From Zygaena filipendulae (taxonomy: Eukaryota; Arthropoda; Insecta; Lepidoptera; Zygaenidae), in NCBI GenBank assembly GCA_907165275.2, contig OU015652.1, positions 14,213,001-14,277,000 of the forward strand: 64,000 bases of DNA, in the 5' to 3' direction. Below, piece after piece: positions 33,236 to 44,960 of this stretch (the first letter of the stretch is position 1; each line of letters begins with the position of its first letter). Made by a program: the position numbers and the translations under genes. The notes beneath the pieces are model-generated. The model searched no databases. It worked only from the letters and a program-made list of their open reading frames with translations, and had not been told where the DNA came from.

Positions 33236-35158
33236 TCGCTACTAAAAATAGATTGTTGAAAATCTTTATGCAATCTATTAGAACCAAATGTTTAAGTATT
33301 CTATATAAGTAATGTTATTTAGAAAACTATGTAGACTGTATAAAATCTACGTTACTTTTAGGAAACTAACTTTGAAAAGTAATTGAATATTTTTTAAACG
33401 ACTCAATAGGTTAGCTGTTTAGTGACTTTGCAATATCCAGGATTTGAATCCGGGACCAATCGCCTTGAGTGAGTCGCCGACTCACCGCCGTTAAGGAAAC
33501 AGTTAAGAGCGAGCACGGAATTACGGAAGTGTACCGAGTGACGGGAGGGCAATGGAGCGGGCAGGTGAAGTAGTCGTGTCGGTTCTGTTTAGAGTCGCTG
33601 GATCTTTATTCTATGACCCTTTATTGTGAGATGGGTACTGGGTAGGTACTCTTGATCAGTATTTAGAATGTTTGATAGTATTACTAGCTTACTAGATGTT
33701 ACTTAGTCGCGGTGTCACCCTAGTTTTTGGGGGTCCCTCGGGAACTCTTAGGAATTTTATTATACAGGGTGTAATTTTAAACAAAGCATATATACTCATC
33801 TTTGTATTGCCGCTGGCGTATCGACAAATCGAACGTAAGGTCACTCACCTCTCTCTACACGTAAGCACGAAGTACCGAGGGTTTCCGGTCAACTTACTAT
33901 GTATATTCAAACAAAACCGCACCGATCCGAATTATTTCCCTTTAGCAACGTAAAGAGAAGGCTGAAAGTTTGTCGGCCGGACCGATTTTAACGGGACTTT
34001 CACTAGCATATAGTTGATGTTATAAGGAGTAACTTAGGCTACTTTTATATTATTTTTTAAATTAGTTTCTGCAGAAATTCCGAAACTCGCACGCGTGAAA
34101 CTGCGAGGCACAACTAGTTAATTATAAAACCTTTTATGACACAAAATATTACCTAAATTTAGTGTTTAATAAAAATAATTCAGCCGTGTCTATTATTTGT
34201 CTAGACACGGCGACTAGAAAGCAATTATTATCATCAGACAAATCGAAAAATAAACATTAACATCCATACCATTAACGAGTAAGAAACACACAGACTAACA
34301 AACTACGCTATTAAGATATCAATCAATATGGGTTCCGAGTACATTTGTTGTTAGTGGAAACGGGCTCTCGTAATAAAATTAGCATCGGAATGGTCACGCG
34401 ACGCCGCGGCCACAGCCACGGGCGGCCGCGGGGGCAGAAGCGGGAGCGATAAGCGGGATATGAAGCGATTTGATTATGACTAGATATTTAATGTTTTGAT
34501 GTGCATCGCAATATTTGTTTTAAATAGTAAAAAGAAAATAAAATTTGTTAATTTAAGCTTGAAGCGAACGTGGTAAAAAAGACAGACTTAATTCTCAAGC
34601 AGCACTCCCTGCCAGTCACCATTTGGGTCGTGTTTAGGATGCTTCCGTTAGTTGGCGCTGTTACTAAATAATACAGAAAAAATATGCTAACAATATATCA
34701 TAGGTAATGACATTTTCTCTCTCTTTTTAACCGACTTCCAAAAAGGAGGAGATTCTCAATTCGACTGTATGTTTGTTACGCGATTACTCGAAGACGACTG
34801 GACGGATTAGAAAAATTATTTCTCTGTTTTTTTAATTAAATAAAATAACTGTGCAGCTGTTTGACGGTAGATATAGTTTTTATTGATCAATTAAAAAAAA
34901 TTGTACCGCACGCAGCTATAACGATATTATCATGGTATTATATAGTAATTAATTAAAGGCAGCGCTACCAACTTATGTAAACTAGTTTGTTTTTAATTAG
35001 GCGGGTTTTTTCAATTAAAAATTTCCGGTAGTTTTTTGTTTTTTTTTTTTTTAACATCGGCGTTTCTGTAAAAAGTAGAAATAAACAAAAAAAGTAATGC
35101 GGCTTTGCTTTGTAATAAACGCTGTCCTACATCATTCTAACTTTTAGAATTGCGAATA
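33236..35158. other. Unique sequence with repeat scraps
   Basis: About 33430-33480 has a degraded minus-strand B box (GGATTCAAATCC). About 33685-33765 is a minus family D scrap (CGCGGTGTCACCC, GGGGTCCCTCGGGAACTC). About 34060-34117 is a plus 3' end (CGTGAAACTGCGAGGCACAA, CTAG|T). 34380-34450 is CpG-rich. 34727-34815 is the CCGACTTCC-type repeat. A T-tract lies at 35037-35053. Confidence 0.45.
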
Positions 35159-35349
35159 TCTATAGGTATATGGTATATCAAAGCAGAAACTGACTGACTG
35201 ATCGATCAACGCGCGGCTGACCATTGCACAAATATAGGTACCTTTTACTGTCTTAGGTGTGCACTAAGAAAGGATTTTAGAATATTCTACCCCTGAGCGG
35301 GTGAAAAAGGGATTGCAGAGATTGTATGCAACAATTCTGGAACAGCTAG
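35159..35349 (+). mobile_element. Helitron-like element, variant subfamily
   Basis: Borders A|TCTATAGGTATATGG and AACAGCTAG|T fit Helitron rules. The interior (GACTGACTGATCGATCAACG) matches the 57437-57654 copy rather than the main family. Confidence 0.6.
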
Positions 35350-36281
35350 TAGGTACGCTATACAGGATGTAAAAAGACCGGCGACATAACCGCTAGGAAT
35401 ACACACATATAAAATAGTAATTGAAGTTATTCTGCAGTAAAAATATTGTAGGGAAATGTAATTTTATTTTTAGGTTATAAACATTACAGCGTGCAATGTA
35501 CTCGCAAATCTACACCACAGTATGACTACCTACACAATAACTACCATGTTACCTTTGAAAAAATATTGGTCACGTGTTGAACTACAAAAATATGCAATAA
35601 ATAGAACAAAATTTACGAAACTTTGAGGCTTAATATCTAGAAAACCGTTGATTTCCCAGCTGAATTTTCACATCTAAAATATTCGTACTGGTGTAGGGAA
35701 TATCAAACTTTCGGATATTGCGGAGGTTTTCTGACACCCTGTATATTAGGTTTGTTTAAACTTCACGTCTTAACTGCTCAACCGAAAGTCAAGAAATTTT
35801 GCGTACTTAGGTACTTCTTATCGCGGAATTCCCGCGAGAACTCCAAAATAAACGCCGTAAAACCACGAGGTACGGTTAACAAGTGATAATTAAGTAAACG
35901 TACAAAACTCACGGTGTGGGCAACAGTTTTAATTGTTACAGTTAAATACCGATTTAGATCCGGACTTAATGGGGGTAGGTATTACACGATACAAAATAAC
36001 CATATTGCGGTTGCAGTAACTACGATATAAACGGTATAAGGATCTGTTAAAGCCGTTGTAGGAAGAGGTCATTAGTACTTGGTATAATAATAACTATAAC
36101 ATTAATTCATATTATTATTATTGTTCTTTAGTACTGGATTATTTTACTTGTCTATCTACGTAATTTCTTGGTGCTAGCAAGTACGGACAGTAAAACAGCG
36201 TGTGGATTACTTATCGTAACTATTGTATACGAAGGGATGTGCTTATTATTCCGGAACCACAGCTAGGATATTAAAACTTTG
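35350..36281. other. Unique sequence with Helitron-like fragment
   Basis: About 35748-35875 is a plus-strand family D fragment (CTTAACTGCTCAACC, GCGGAATTCCCGCGAGAACT). The rest is AT-rich with no recognisable feature. Confidence 0.45.
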
Positions 36282-36613
36282 AATACGCTAGTTTCCTGGG
36301 TGAAAAAATCAAAATTCTATTTAGTCCGTCAGTTAGATAATAAAAAAATAAAAGACACGTATTTTTTGCTTTTTTAAAATAATGGAAATATGCATAGATA
36401 AAGCGCATTAAAGTTTAGGGTGGGGGACTCTTGATGTCACAGCTCGCTATAACGTGCGAACAAACTGTAGCGAGGCGTGACGTCATGTGAAATTTCGACT
36501 TGATATATCTCCGTTATTTTTTGGTTACATAAAAAAAAAAAAAATACGTGTCCAATATTTTTTAATAATCTACAAAACGGACTAAAAAATAAAAATTAGG
36601 AAACTAGCCTATT
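36282..36613 (-). mobile_element. MITE family A, copy 2 (alternative ends)
   Basis: 332 bp with ends AATACGCTAGTTTCCT and (reverse-complemented) AATAGGCTAGTTTCCT, instead of the AATAGGGATGTTGACTA type, around the same interior. One of the two CRE-like sites is changed (TGATGTCA) and the other is intact (TGACGTCA). Confidence 0.8.
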
Positions 36614-36780
36614 ATGTAGAAGTTTAGTTAAACACTTTCATATGATATTGAGGATTTTATCTCAGTACAAATACACACAAAAAAATTAAGATATATCTAT
36701 ACATAGAGCAGAGCGGTTAGAAAAAGTTCAGACAATCGTACTTTTCATCCTTTCATCCCGTTCCTAAATATTCCCGAGGA

Positions 36781-37052
36781 AATAAAAAAATAATAGACAC
36801 GTATTTTTTTATTTTTCAAATTAATGAAAATAAACATAGATAATGCGCATTAAAGTTTAGGGCGGGGGACGCATGACGTCAATATTCAGTATAAGCCCCG
36901 AACAAAGTGCACCGGGTTGTGACGTCACGCGAAATTTTAACTTAATGTATCGCCGTTATTTTTTGATTACGTAAAAAAAGAAAAAATACGTGTCCAATAT
37001 TTTTAGCTAATCTACACGAAGGACTAAAAAAAAATTTTGTCAAGTAGCCAAT
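36781..37052 (-). mobile_element. MITE family A, copy 3 (left end lost)
   Basis: Interior from AATAGACACGTATTTTTTT to ATACGTGTCCAATATTTTTA with two TGACGTCA sites. The right end reads AAATTTTGTCAAGTAGCCAA, another divergent terminus. The left terminal repeat is missing. Confidence 0.75.
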
Positions 37053-38077
37053 TACAAAAGATGGGTCAAGTCAAAGGATAATAAATAACAAATAAGTATG
37101 CAATATGCATACATTTTGCAATTATGTTCAAGTAACCTAGACTGACCGCCCACAGCATTTAAAATACACTGAATAAATATCGATACTAAAATAAAATAAA
37201 AAATCAACCTAATCCAAACGGTCATGCAGATAACAAATAAATCACATAACTCATTAAAACCCGACATTTGTTTCTGATCGACGTCATCAATACAGTAAAT
37301 TAAACTGACTTTCAGTCACGAATCTCCACAGAAGACATCATATATCAACAGACAGACATACTAATCGAAGCCATATTTTATATACTTATATGTTTCTTAC
37401 GTTTTACCGATCTGTCGATCGGTGTGTCTGTGCGCACTCGACGGGTTATCTTTGAGTTCAAAAAGTACAATCGTTAGTAGAAAAGTTTTGACGGCAATTT
37501 GACAAACGACGACAACAAACCATAGGCAAAGAATAGATATTCTAAAAAGACGCGACACTCTCCGCCTCCCACCAATTTTAAGCCTACTGATAATCTGCAA
37601 ACGTTTCTTAAAAATTTTTAGGAAAGTTTATTCCATTATTATTCACTGAGAGCTGACAGTTACTGTCAGCTTGCTGTCAACCTAACGATACGTGCACACA
37701 CGCACAGTGTACACGTGTACGTACAAGCCGGCCGTCTTTACTTGTCGGAAGTTAATTGAATCCGTTCATTTGTATGGAGTTTATATAATTCAATAAAATT
37801 TTTGTGCATTAAAAACGGAGTCCATCCTAAACATAAAATATATTTTTGTGAGTTAAAACGATAAAAATATTAAATTAAGGTCAATATAATGTAGAATCAT
37901 AAAATTTTCGTAATTTCAATTTAGTTTATCTCTTATTTGATCTGTCTGTATGTTTGTACGCATGTTACGCAACCAACGACTTAATAGGATCCTGGAATGA
38001 AATGACTTTGTTTTTAAGTGTCCTTATAATCTAATTCAAAATATACGCTTTGTTCCATCAGGAGTTATACACAGGGC
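37053..38077. other. Unique sequence with short hairpin
   Basis: A perfect hairpin AGCTGACAG-TTA-CTGTCAGCT lies at 37651-37671. 37694-37735 has ACACGCACAGTGTACACG and ACAAGCCGGC, resembling the edge of the duplicated GC unit (2.1 and 19.3 kb). No gene recognised. Confidence 0.4.
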
Positions 38078-38409
38078 AATAGGCATGTGGACTAATTTTT
38101 ATTTTTTAGTCCGTCTTGTAGATTATTAAAAAATATTGGACACGTATTTTTTCTTTTTTTACGTAATCAAAAAATAACGACGATATATTGAGTTGAAATT
38201 TCGCGTGACGTCACTATTTTGACAGTTTGTATGGCGGTTTTAGCGGTTAATGACGTCACGAGCCTCTCACCCTAAACTTTAATACGCTTTACCTCTGTAT
38301 ATTTTAATTTATTTGAAAAAGCAAAAAATACGTGTCTATTGTTTTTTTTATTTTCTAACTGACGGACTAATTAGAATTTTGATTTTCAAAAGTAGTCCAC
38401 ATCCCCATT
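38078..38409 (+). mobile_element. MITE family A, copy 4
   Basis: 332 bp, from AATAGGCATG to CATCCCCATT, with both TGACGTCA sites and both ACACGTATTTTTT subterminal inverted repeats. Confidence 0.85.
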
Positions 38410-39049
38410 ATACATATAACTTTTGTCACTATTATTTTTTGGTTTTAATCGGGAAAATGACATCAAGTTTACAAAAACCAAAATTACATAATTGGCGGGT
38501 TGACCTTTCCCACAAACCTTGTAAAGTAAGAAAAATCGGCAACATGGTAATTTTATTGGTACCTAAGTATTTGGTAAAATCTGTTTGTTAATGTCCAAAA
38601 CATCATTCAACATTTTTGTAAGGCACTGTACTTACAACAGAAGGTATCCGGGAATAAATCATTAAAATATAAAACCTTCATATTTTTTAAGGAAATGATA
38701 TTTCTGTTTGTAATTTACAATAGCATCGTATGTCGTTCATTACACGCGCGGTCGTAAATCAGCGTTAATGGGATTGTGGGCGGAGCGGGTCGATTTTTCT
38801 ATTATCGATCTGTTTTTGTTAGATCACCTCCGATAAATCTAAAATTTATGATAACGTATGGTACATAAATCTTATATTAAATCTAAAACAATGGTGTTTT
38901 GTTTGGACGTCAACTCAAGGCTGTCTCGCAATGGAATAGGTAGGAAGACAATGTCCTAAACCTATGGACCTTTAAAAAACCTGATGTCATTTTCAAGAAT
39001 AATATAAATGGGTAGGTAGGTAAATACACATAATTTTTTTCTACAACAA
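38410..39049. other. Unique sequence
   Basis: Nothing recognised. Confidence 0.4.
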
Positions 39050-39357
39050 TCTATACTATAATAAAAGAGTAGAACCCGCGATTCTGTATATTGAATATTT
39101 TTACTTAAAATTGCGAGGGGTGATAAAAGAAGAGCAACCAAGCCCAAAAAACAAGTTTTTAAAATTATTTTCTGTCTGTTTGTCTGTCGCGATAATCTCC
39201 ACATTTACTGAACCGATCGTCATGCGGTTTTCACAGGTAGATTAAGCTTAGCCTGGAGCTACATATAGGCTTTGTTTTGTTTCATTCAAATCGGATGTCG
39301 GGAAAAAAAGTTGTTGTTTCAACCTTTCAATGGGGTGAAACTGCGGGGCACAGCTAG
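39050..39357 (+). mobile_element. Helitron-like element, long subfamily
   Basis: A|TCTATACTATAATAAAAG at the left and GGTGAAACTGCGGGGCACAG then CTAG|T at the right: exact Helitron-type borders. The 308-bp interior differs from the short copies, with only the 3' end shared. Confidence 0.75.
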
Positions 39358-39394
39358 TATTAAAATATGTAGGGGTGATCTCTGGAAAGACTAA

Positions 39395-39500
39395 ATCCAT
39401 TTTAGGAGTTATGTACCTAGAGTCCTGAGTGACACATGACGCAATAATTTTTATCCAGGAACGAAAAGCTCCCGCGGGAATACCAAAGTACACTTAGCCG
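39395..39500 (+). mobile_element. Helitron-like family D fragment
   Basis: GAGTCCTGAGTGACACATGA, TTTTTATCCAGGAACG and GCTCCCGCGGGAATACCAAA. Borders are lost. Confidence 0.6.
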
Positions 39501-40019
39501 CCGCGATGGGCCAGCATTTCAATAAAAATTTAAAAGCTTAACGGAAACAATACAGAGCAGAAAGTTGAATCTAATCATAAAACACATCGGTATCTCACAA
39601 TCGTACATAAAAGTCCCATTACACACTTCCCTATATGAAACTGCCGGCGGCTGTGCGTCCGTCTATCTCGGGCGTAACTTAGGAACGGCGTCGGCAACGC
39701 TATCTGGATCTGCCATCGCCCTGACAACCTCACCGCCGCGCTAGATTGAAGGCGCATGATTGGATATCTGCTGGCGTTTTCTTAGCTTTTAACCTATCAA
39801 ATAAATCGTTTTAGATTAAATTTCATACCATAACTGGACGAGTTGAAAATGTTTTGATGTTCACTGAAGTGTGGTTCTTGAGATTGAGAGGAATTGTTTA
39901 TATATTTGTTTTGTTATTTCTATCTGTTTGCCCCAATTTTGTTTGACAAAAACAAATCATTACTTATCTAATATTCAGTAAAAACATCGGTAATGGCATG
40001 TCCTATAAACAGCAGAGAA
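39501..40019. other. Unique sequence
   Basis: No recognisable feature. Confidence 0.4.
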
Positions 40020-40349
40020 AATAGGGATGTTGACTACTATTGAAAATCAAAATTCTAGTTAGTCCATCAGTTAGAAAATAAAAAAAACAATAGACACGTA
40101 TTTTTTCCTTTTTTAAATAAATTAAAATATACAGAGAAAAAGGGCATTAAAGTTTAGGATGAGGAGGTCGTGACGTCACTAACCGCAAAACCGCCATACA
40201 AACTTTCAGAATAGTGACGTCACGCGAAATTTCAACTCAATATATCGCCGTTATTTTTTGATTACGTAAAAAAAGAAAAAATACGTGTCCAATATTTTTA
40301 ATAATCTACAAGATGGACTAAAAAATAAAAATTAGTCAACATGCCCATT
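40020..40349 (-). mobile_element. MITE family A, copy 5
   Basis: 330 bp, AATAGGGATGTTGACTA to AGTCAACATGCCCATT, with both CRE-like sites intact. Confidence 0.85.
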
Positions 40350-40356
40350 CTGGACA

Positions 40357-40532
40357 TCTATACCTAACTAATATTATAAAGAGGTAAAGTTTGTGAGTTT
40401 GCGAGGTTGTAAGGGGTAATTAGTGGATCTACTGAACCGATTTTAAAAGTTCTTTTACCAATAGAATGCTACAGAGTTCCTGAGTGTCATACGGTACTTC
40501 TTATCCCAGAATTCCCGTGGTAAAACAGTTAG
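40357..40532 (+). mobile_element. Helitron-like family D copy
   Basis: A|TCTATACCTAACTAATATTA at the left, AACAGTTAG|T at the right (CTAG changed to TTAG). The 3' hairpin is deleted. It lies only 7 bp from MITE A copy 5. Confidence 0.75.
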
Positions 40533-41126
40533 TAACTATGAAAAAACTTTTCGTTTCTTTTACATGGAAAGGATATTTCATTGCAAGCGATCTACAAAAG
40601 AAACGGCAAGTTGGAACCTAGTCTTAACTACTAAATACTACAGCCAACGCAAGCGTAGTCGCGACTCGCGGACGTCAGCCAGCTTAGAGCTAAAAATAAA
40701 TTAAAAGAAGTTTCAAATTATTTTCGAAACACTAATAATATTTCTATTTGCAGTAACTGCCGAGTCCAGATTTATAATACATGCTAATAAAACATATGGA
40801 ACGGAGCAATTAACGTAGAAAAATGTAAATATTGCCATTAAAAACTATCTACGAACAGATATAGCGGTCGTCTGTACAATATATCCCCACTAAAATATCT
40901 GTCGACAAATTAAACTCACAAATATTGCTACAACAATAGTTTTAATTGAGGAATTTCCGAGTGTCTCATCCCGTCTGCCGATAAATCTAACACTTTAATC
41001 ACAAATCACCAACCTTTTCGTTTTAGAGCACGCAGTCGGATTCCAGTGGTTGTCAACAGTTTCGGTCAATTTATTTATATTGTTCGATCCGAATTGTTGA
41101 TTAGGCGTAGATTCATAGTCTTATTT
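40533..41126. other. Unique sequence
   Basis: Nothing recognised. Confidence 0.4.
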
Positions 41127-41215
41127 GGACATAGATAAGCAATAATGTGTTAACCCACACTAGAGAATTTTTAGGAAATCGTGTTTTAAAAGTAGGAGCA
41201 CCATTTTGTATTGAA
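41127..41215 (-). mobile_element. MITE family G, end fragment
   Basis: GGACATAGATAAGCAATAAT then TTAACCCACACTAGAGAA matches the right end of the complete copy at 11595-11829 and continues about 55 bp inward (ending CCATTTTGT). Confidence 0.7.
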
Positions 41216-41336
41216 GTAGCTACAGTGAATCGAATAAGGATTAAAGATACATAAAGAAAAGCATGATGGGAAACTATAATAAACACAGAACTTTTTCTAT
41301 GTAACCTCTCAGTTGGTTATAGAAATCTCTAACATA

Positions 41337-41674
41337 AATGGGCATGTTGACTAATTTTTATTTTTTAGTCCGTCTTGTAGATTATTAAAAAATATTGGAC
41401 ACATATTTTTTTTTTTTTTACGTAATCAAAAAATAACGGCGATATATTGAGTTGAAATTCCGCGTAACGTCATAACCCGTCATAATTGTTTGTATGTCGG
41501 TTTTAGCGGTTAGTGACGTCACGATCCCCTTCACTAAACTTAAACTTTAATGCGCTTTATCTCTGTATATTTTAATTTATTTAAAAAAGCAAAAAATACG
41601 TGTCTATTGTTTTTTATTTTCTAACTGACGGACTAATTAGAATTTTGATTTCAAAAGTAGTCAACATCCCCATT
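41337..41674 (+). mobile_element. MITE family A, copy 6
   Basis: 338 bp, AATGGGCATGTTGACTAA to GTAGTCAACATCCCCATT. The first CRE-like site has decayed to TAACGTCA and the second is intact. Confidence 0.85.
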
Positions 41675-41996
41675 CACATTAACAGACTCTACAAAAAAGA
41701 ACTTAGTAGTTGAAGTGAGCAAGAATTTTTTAACTTTTCACTTGAAGCAAACCGCCATAATTAAGTCCTTTTCTAAATAAAAAAAAAAAACCAAGGCAAT
41801 GTCGAGAGCGCCCGCCTTTGATCAAGATGTGTGCCTTACCGTGCGCCCGCGCAGGCCGCTGCGTGACAGATTTATGTGGGACGGCCGTGACGCGCGACCC
41901 CGCACCCCGGCCGGTTGCGTGCGGTGCGGCGGGTAAAACTACATTTAAACTTATTAATCGATATCCGATAGATTAATATATCTACGTATACGTATA
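41675..41996. other. GC-rich unique sequence
   Basis: About 41800-41935 is strongly CpG-rich. No coding feature found. Confidence 0.35.
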
Positions 41997-41998
41997 TA

Positions 41999-42371
41999 CA
42001 ACGTGTTAATGAATTAACTGAAAACTAGAAAGTAGTTTGCTCAGAATTCACTAGCGAATCGATCGCACCATATTTTAATATAGGTTATGTTTTTTCATTT
42101 TTACTAGCCCATGTCTAAATTATTTATAATACAATATATTGCGCGTACGCCACCCGCAGCAAAAAAAATCGAACCGGTAGGCGCGGGCGTAGCGCTTGGA
42201 ATTTCGTAGATAGGTCACCTCCAAATTAATGTTGAACAACTTTTAAAGTATACATTTTTTCGATATAAAATATATTTTAATCATATTATTGTATATTTTT
42301 TTAAATGGGGTGTATCAGGTTTTCAGTTTATTTATTTATTTATTTATTTATTATATATTCATTAACACGTT
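41999..42371 (+). mobile_element. MITE family B, copy 1
   Basis: Starts TA|CAACGTGTTAATGAATTA and ends TTCATTAACACGTTA. An expanded TTTA microsatellite (about 42327-42352) has grown inside the right inverted repeat, where copy 3 has TTAATTCATTAA. Interior landmarks are CGAACCGGTAGGCGCGGGCG and TAGATAGGTCACCTCC. Confidence 0.85.
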
Positions 42372-42574
42372 ATATTCTAAATAGGATATAGATTGTTGGC
42401 TGTTAAGTATGTACGTAGGTATAGAACCTGTACAAACTTTGCGAATTATCGCAAATTTACAACAATAAGTTTAAAAAAAACATACACACAACCGAATACA
42501 TTACCTACTTCTTTTTGGAAGTTGGTTAAAAAGCCTTTATAATATCCTTTAAAAGAGCTATTCTATATAATATA
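42372..42574. other. Spacer with CCGAC-type repeat end
   Basis: About 42503-42532 is the reverse complement of TTTTTAACC...CTTCCAAAAAG seen at 34.7 kb. Confidence 0.4.
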
Positions 42575-42795
42575 TAGTATATTACATATCTGAATCTCGG
42601 AAACGGCTTCAACGATTTTCATGAAATTTAGTGTGCAGGGGGTTTAGGGGGCGATTAATCGATCTAGCTAGGTTGCATTTTTAGAAAACGTCGTTTTATC
42701 CATGTTTTCGGACAATGAAAAATTAGTGTTTGGTACCGCTTTTCTACTTAAAAACAGATGGCGCTACGAGCGAAGCTCGGTCACCCAGGTTGCAA
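42575..42795 (+). mobile_element. Repeat family C, copy 2
   Basis: Longer partner of 22516-22694, carrying the extra GTCGTTTTATCCATG and TTTCGGACAATGAAAAATTA part. Ends with the CGAGC-GAA-GCTCG hairpin and CACCCAG. Confidence 0.7.
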
Positions 42796-42878
42796 TATTA
42801 ACAGCACCGCTGCCACATTGAATTTCCTTGCTTTTCAACTATAATATTCACTAACAGATATCCCTAAACCCATCATTC

Positions 42879-43039
42879 TCCCTTAATATTATAAAAGCGA
42901 AAGTGAGTTGGTTTGTCTGTTACGTTTTTACGGCTTATCGCCGTAAAATATACACATTGTAAGGGGTGCGGGATATGTTAATATACCTTTTGTCCCGGAA
43001 CTCCGAAATTAACGCGATCAAACCGCAGGTAACGGCTAG
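42879..43039 (+). mobile_element. Helitron-like family D copy
   Basis: CCCTTAATATTATAAAAGCG, GTTTGTCTGTTACG, CGGAACTCCGAAATTAACGC and CGGCTAG|T. Confidence 0.7.
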
Positions 43040-43362
43040 TAATATATGGTAATAAGCAACAACTTATCCATTATAGAGAGGAAAGCCGATCTATCGTCTA
43101 CGACCAGCGCAGCTTCGCACCATATAGGAGAGTGTAGCGTCCAGTTAGCTTATCTAGCCCGTAGTATCGGGACAGCGTCGTATATCAGCAGCCGTGGGAC
43201 AATATCCGAGGCACGAGTAATGCATCCAGCGCCGCAAACATGCGACGACTGGGGACTGGGGACCCGTCCTGTGACAGCACGCACTGCTCTCAACAACTGT
43301 GCAGGTGTAGGGATTCGCATCTTTATTTTCGTGTTGAAATTCTAAAGACATCGCTCTAAGAG
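43040..43362. other. Unique sequence, unassigned open frame
   Basis: Open frames on both strands (43046-43345 plus, 43154-43351 minus). Neither shows a known motif. Left uncalled. Confidence 0.3.
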
Positions 43363-43701
43363 AATGGACATGTTGAATAATTTTTTTTTTAGTCCGTCTT
43401 GTAGATTATTAAAAAATATCGGACACGTATTTTTTCTTTTTTTACGTAATCAAAAAATAACGGCGATATATTGAGTTGAAATTTCGCGGGAAGTCACTAT
43501 TCTGACAGTTTGTATGGCGGTTTTAGCGGTTAGTGACGTCACGACCCCCTCACCCTCCCTCACCCTAAACTTTAATGCGCTTTATCTCTGTATATTTTAA
43601 TTTATTTGAAAAAGCAAAAAATACGTGTCTATTGTTTTCTTATTTTCTAACTGACGGACTAATTAGAATTTTGATTTTTAAAAGTAGTCAACATCCCTAT
43701 T
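43363..43701 (+). mobile_element. MITE family A, copy 7
   Basis: 339 bp, AATGGACATGTTGAATAA to CAACATCCCTATT. The first CRE-like site is damaged (GAAGTCAC) and the second intact. CACCCTCC is duplicated near 43549-43564. Confidence 0.85.
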
Positions 43702-44076
43702 ACGTATTTTGCAGTTTACTTACAGAATAACTTAAATTGTGGGTAACCAGAGTACTCGTATTATTATGTAAATAATAGACATAGATACTCTTTCAGCGCG
43801 CGCAGAGTCATGCAATGTCACGGGAGTAGAAACCAGCATACCATGGCCGGCAGTCTCGAGAACGTTTTGACAACGTTACTCAAAACTTGTAATTCACGTG
43901 ATGTTGGTTACCGTAATGATGTTTATCAATATGATTTTTGGGTCCCTAGTTAACGATCGATACGATAACGTTGTCAAAATGTTATCAAGACTGCGGCGGC
44001 CATGTCTTTCGGCGCGAACGTAATTTCGCGACGCAACGTTCCATTTTTTCGATTGTTTTTATGCTTCTGTTTTGTT
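43702..44076. other. Unique sequence
   Basis: ATCGATACGATAACG and nearby sequence were checked; nothing assigned. Confidence 0.35.
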
Positions 44077-44388
44077 CCATTTAAAAAAATAAACAATAAT
44101 ATGATTAAAATATATTTTATGGCGAAAAAATTTATACTTTAAAAGTTATTCAACATTAGTTTGGAGGTGACCTATCTACGAAATTCCAAGCGCTACGCCC
44201 GCGCCTACCGGTTCGATTTTTTTTGCTGCGGGCGGCGTACGCGCCTAATATTGTATTATAAATAATTTAAACATGGGCTAGTAAAAATGAAAAAATATAA
44301 CCTATATTAAAACATAGTGCGATCGATTCGCTAGTCGATTCTGAGCAAACTACTTTCTAGTTTTCAGTTAATTCATTAACACGTTGTA
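44077..44388 (-). mobile_element. MITE family B, copy 2 (one end lost)
   Basis: Reverse complement of copies 1 and 3, from CCATTTAAAAAAATAAACAA to TTCATTAACACGTTG|TA. The left inverted repeat is missing. Confidence 0.85.
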
Positions 44389-44809
44389 TAGGTAAATAAT
44401 GTAATACACATGACTTGTCTGTAAATATTATTTATTTATTTGTCATTTCGGAAGGTGAGTGTACGTTTTTATAAAAGCAAATGACTCACTTTCTCATGAA
44501 TCGTTTGCATCAACACAAACCATAAATCCGCAAGCGCACTTCTCTCCGTCTTACAAGTTTCGCACTCGATGCGCGGAGCAACGTTGCTGTTTAACATATT
44601 TATGGAATTATAATATAAAATATGACGGCCATACGTCATTGTACGCTAATAAACAAGGTGATCCGAGAACGAGCGAGCGGACGGAGCGAGCACGCAATCG
44701 TAAATCGAGTCCGATAGTGACGTGTCAGCCCCACAAATCACTCAAACACGCATCAGAGCCGATCGTAAATATGTCCGAATAACGCATTCATCATCAAGTG
44801 TATCTGATG
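44389..44809. other. Sequence upstream of the CCAAT cluster
   Basis: A 107-codon open frame (44459-44782) lacks recognisable motifs. GC rises toward 44800. Confidence 0.3.
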
Positions 44810-44960
44810 TAAGAAGCGCCCCGAGCGAACGCGATTGGCCCGCGCCAAACGAACAATTATTCAAATGCCGCCGCCTGATTGGTCGGCGGGCCGTGAGTTT
44901 TTTAACGTTGACAGCGTGATCGATTCGACCCTTCGAATCTTGCGCAGGTTAGTGCTGCCA
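44810..44960 (+). promoter_or_regulatory. CCAAT-rich, promoter-like block
   Basis: Inverted CCAAT boxes occur as GATTGGCCCG (about 44832) and GATTGGTCGG (about 44876) in CpG-rich sequence. GCGCAG|GTTAGT at about 44941 would be an acceptable splice donor. No TATA box or downstream coding exon could be tied to it, so a first-exon reading is only a suggestion. Confidence 0.3.

Noticed and set aside
22516..42795. Repeat C as a definite Helitron
   Set aside because: The terminal hairpin fits, but the ends CGCCCAG/CACCCAG are not CTRR and the 5' border is unclear, so it is left unclassified.
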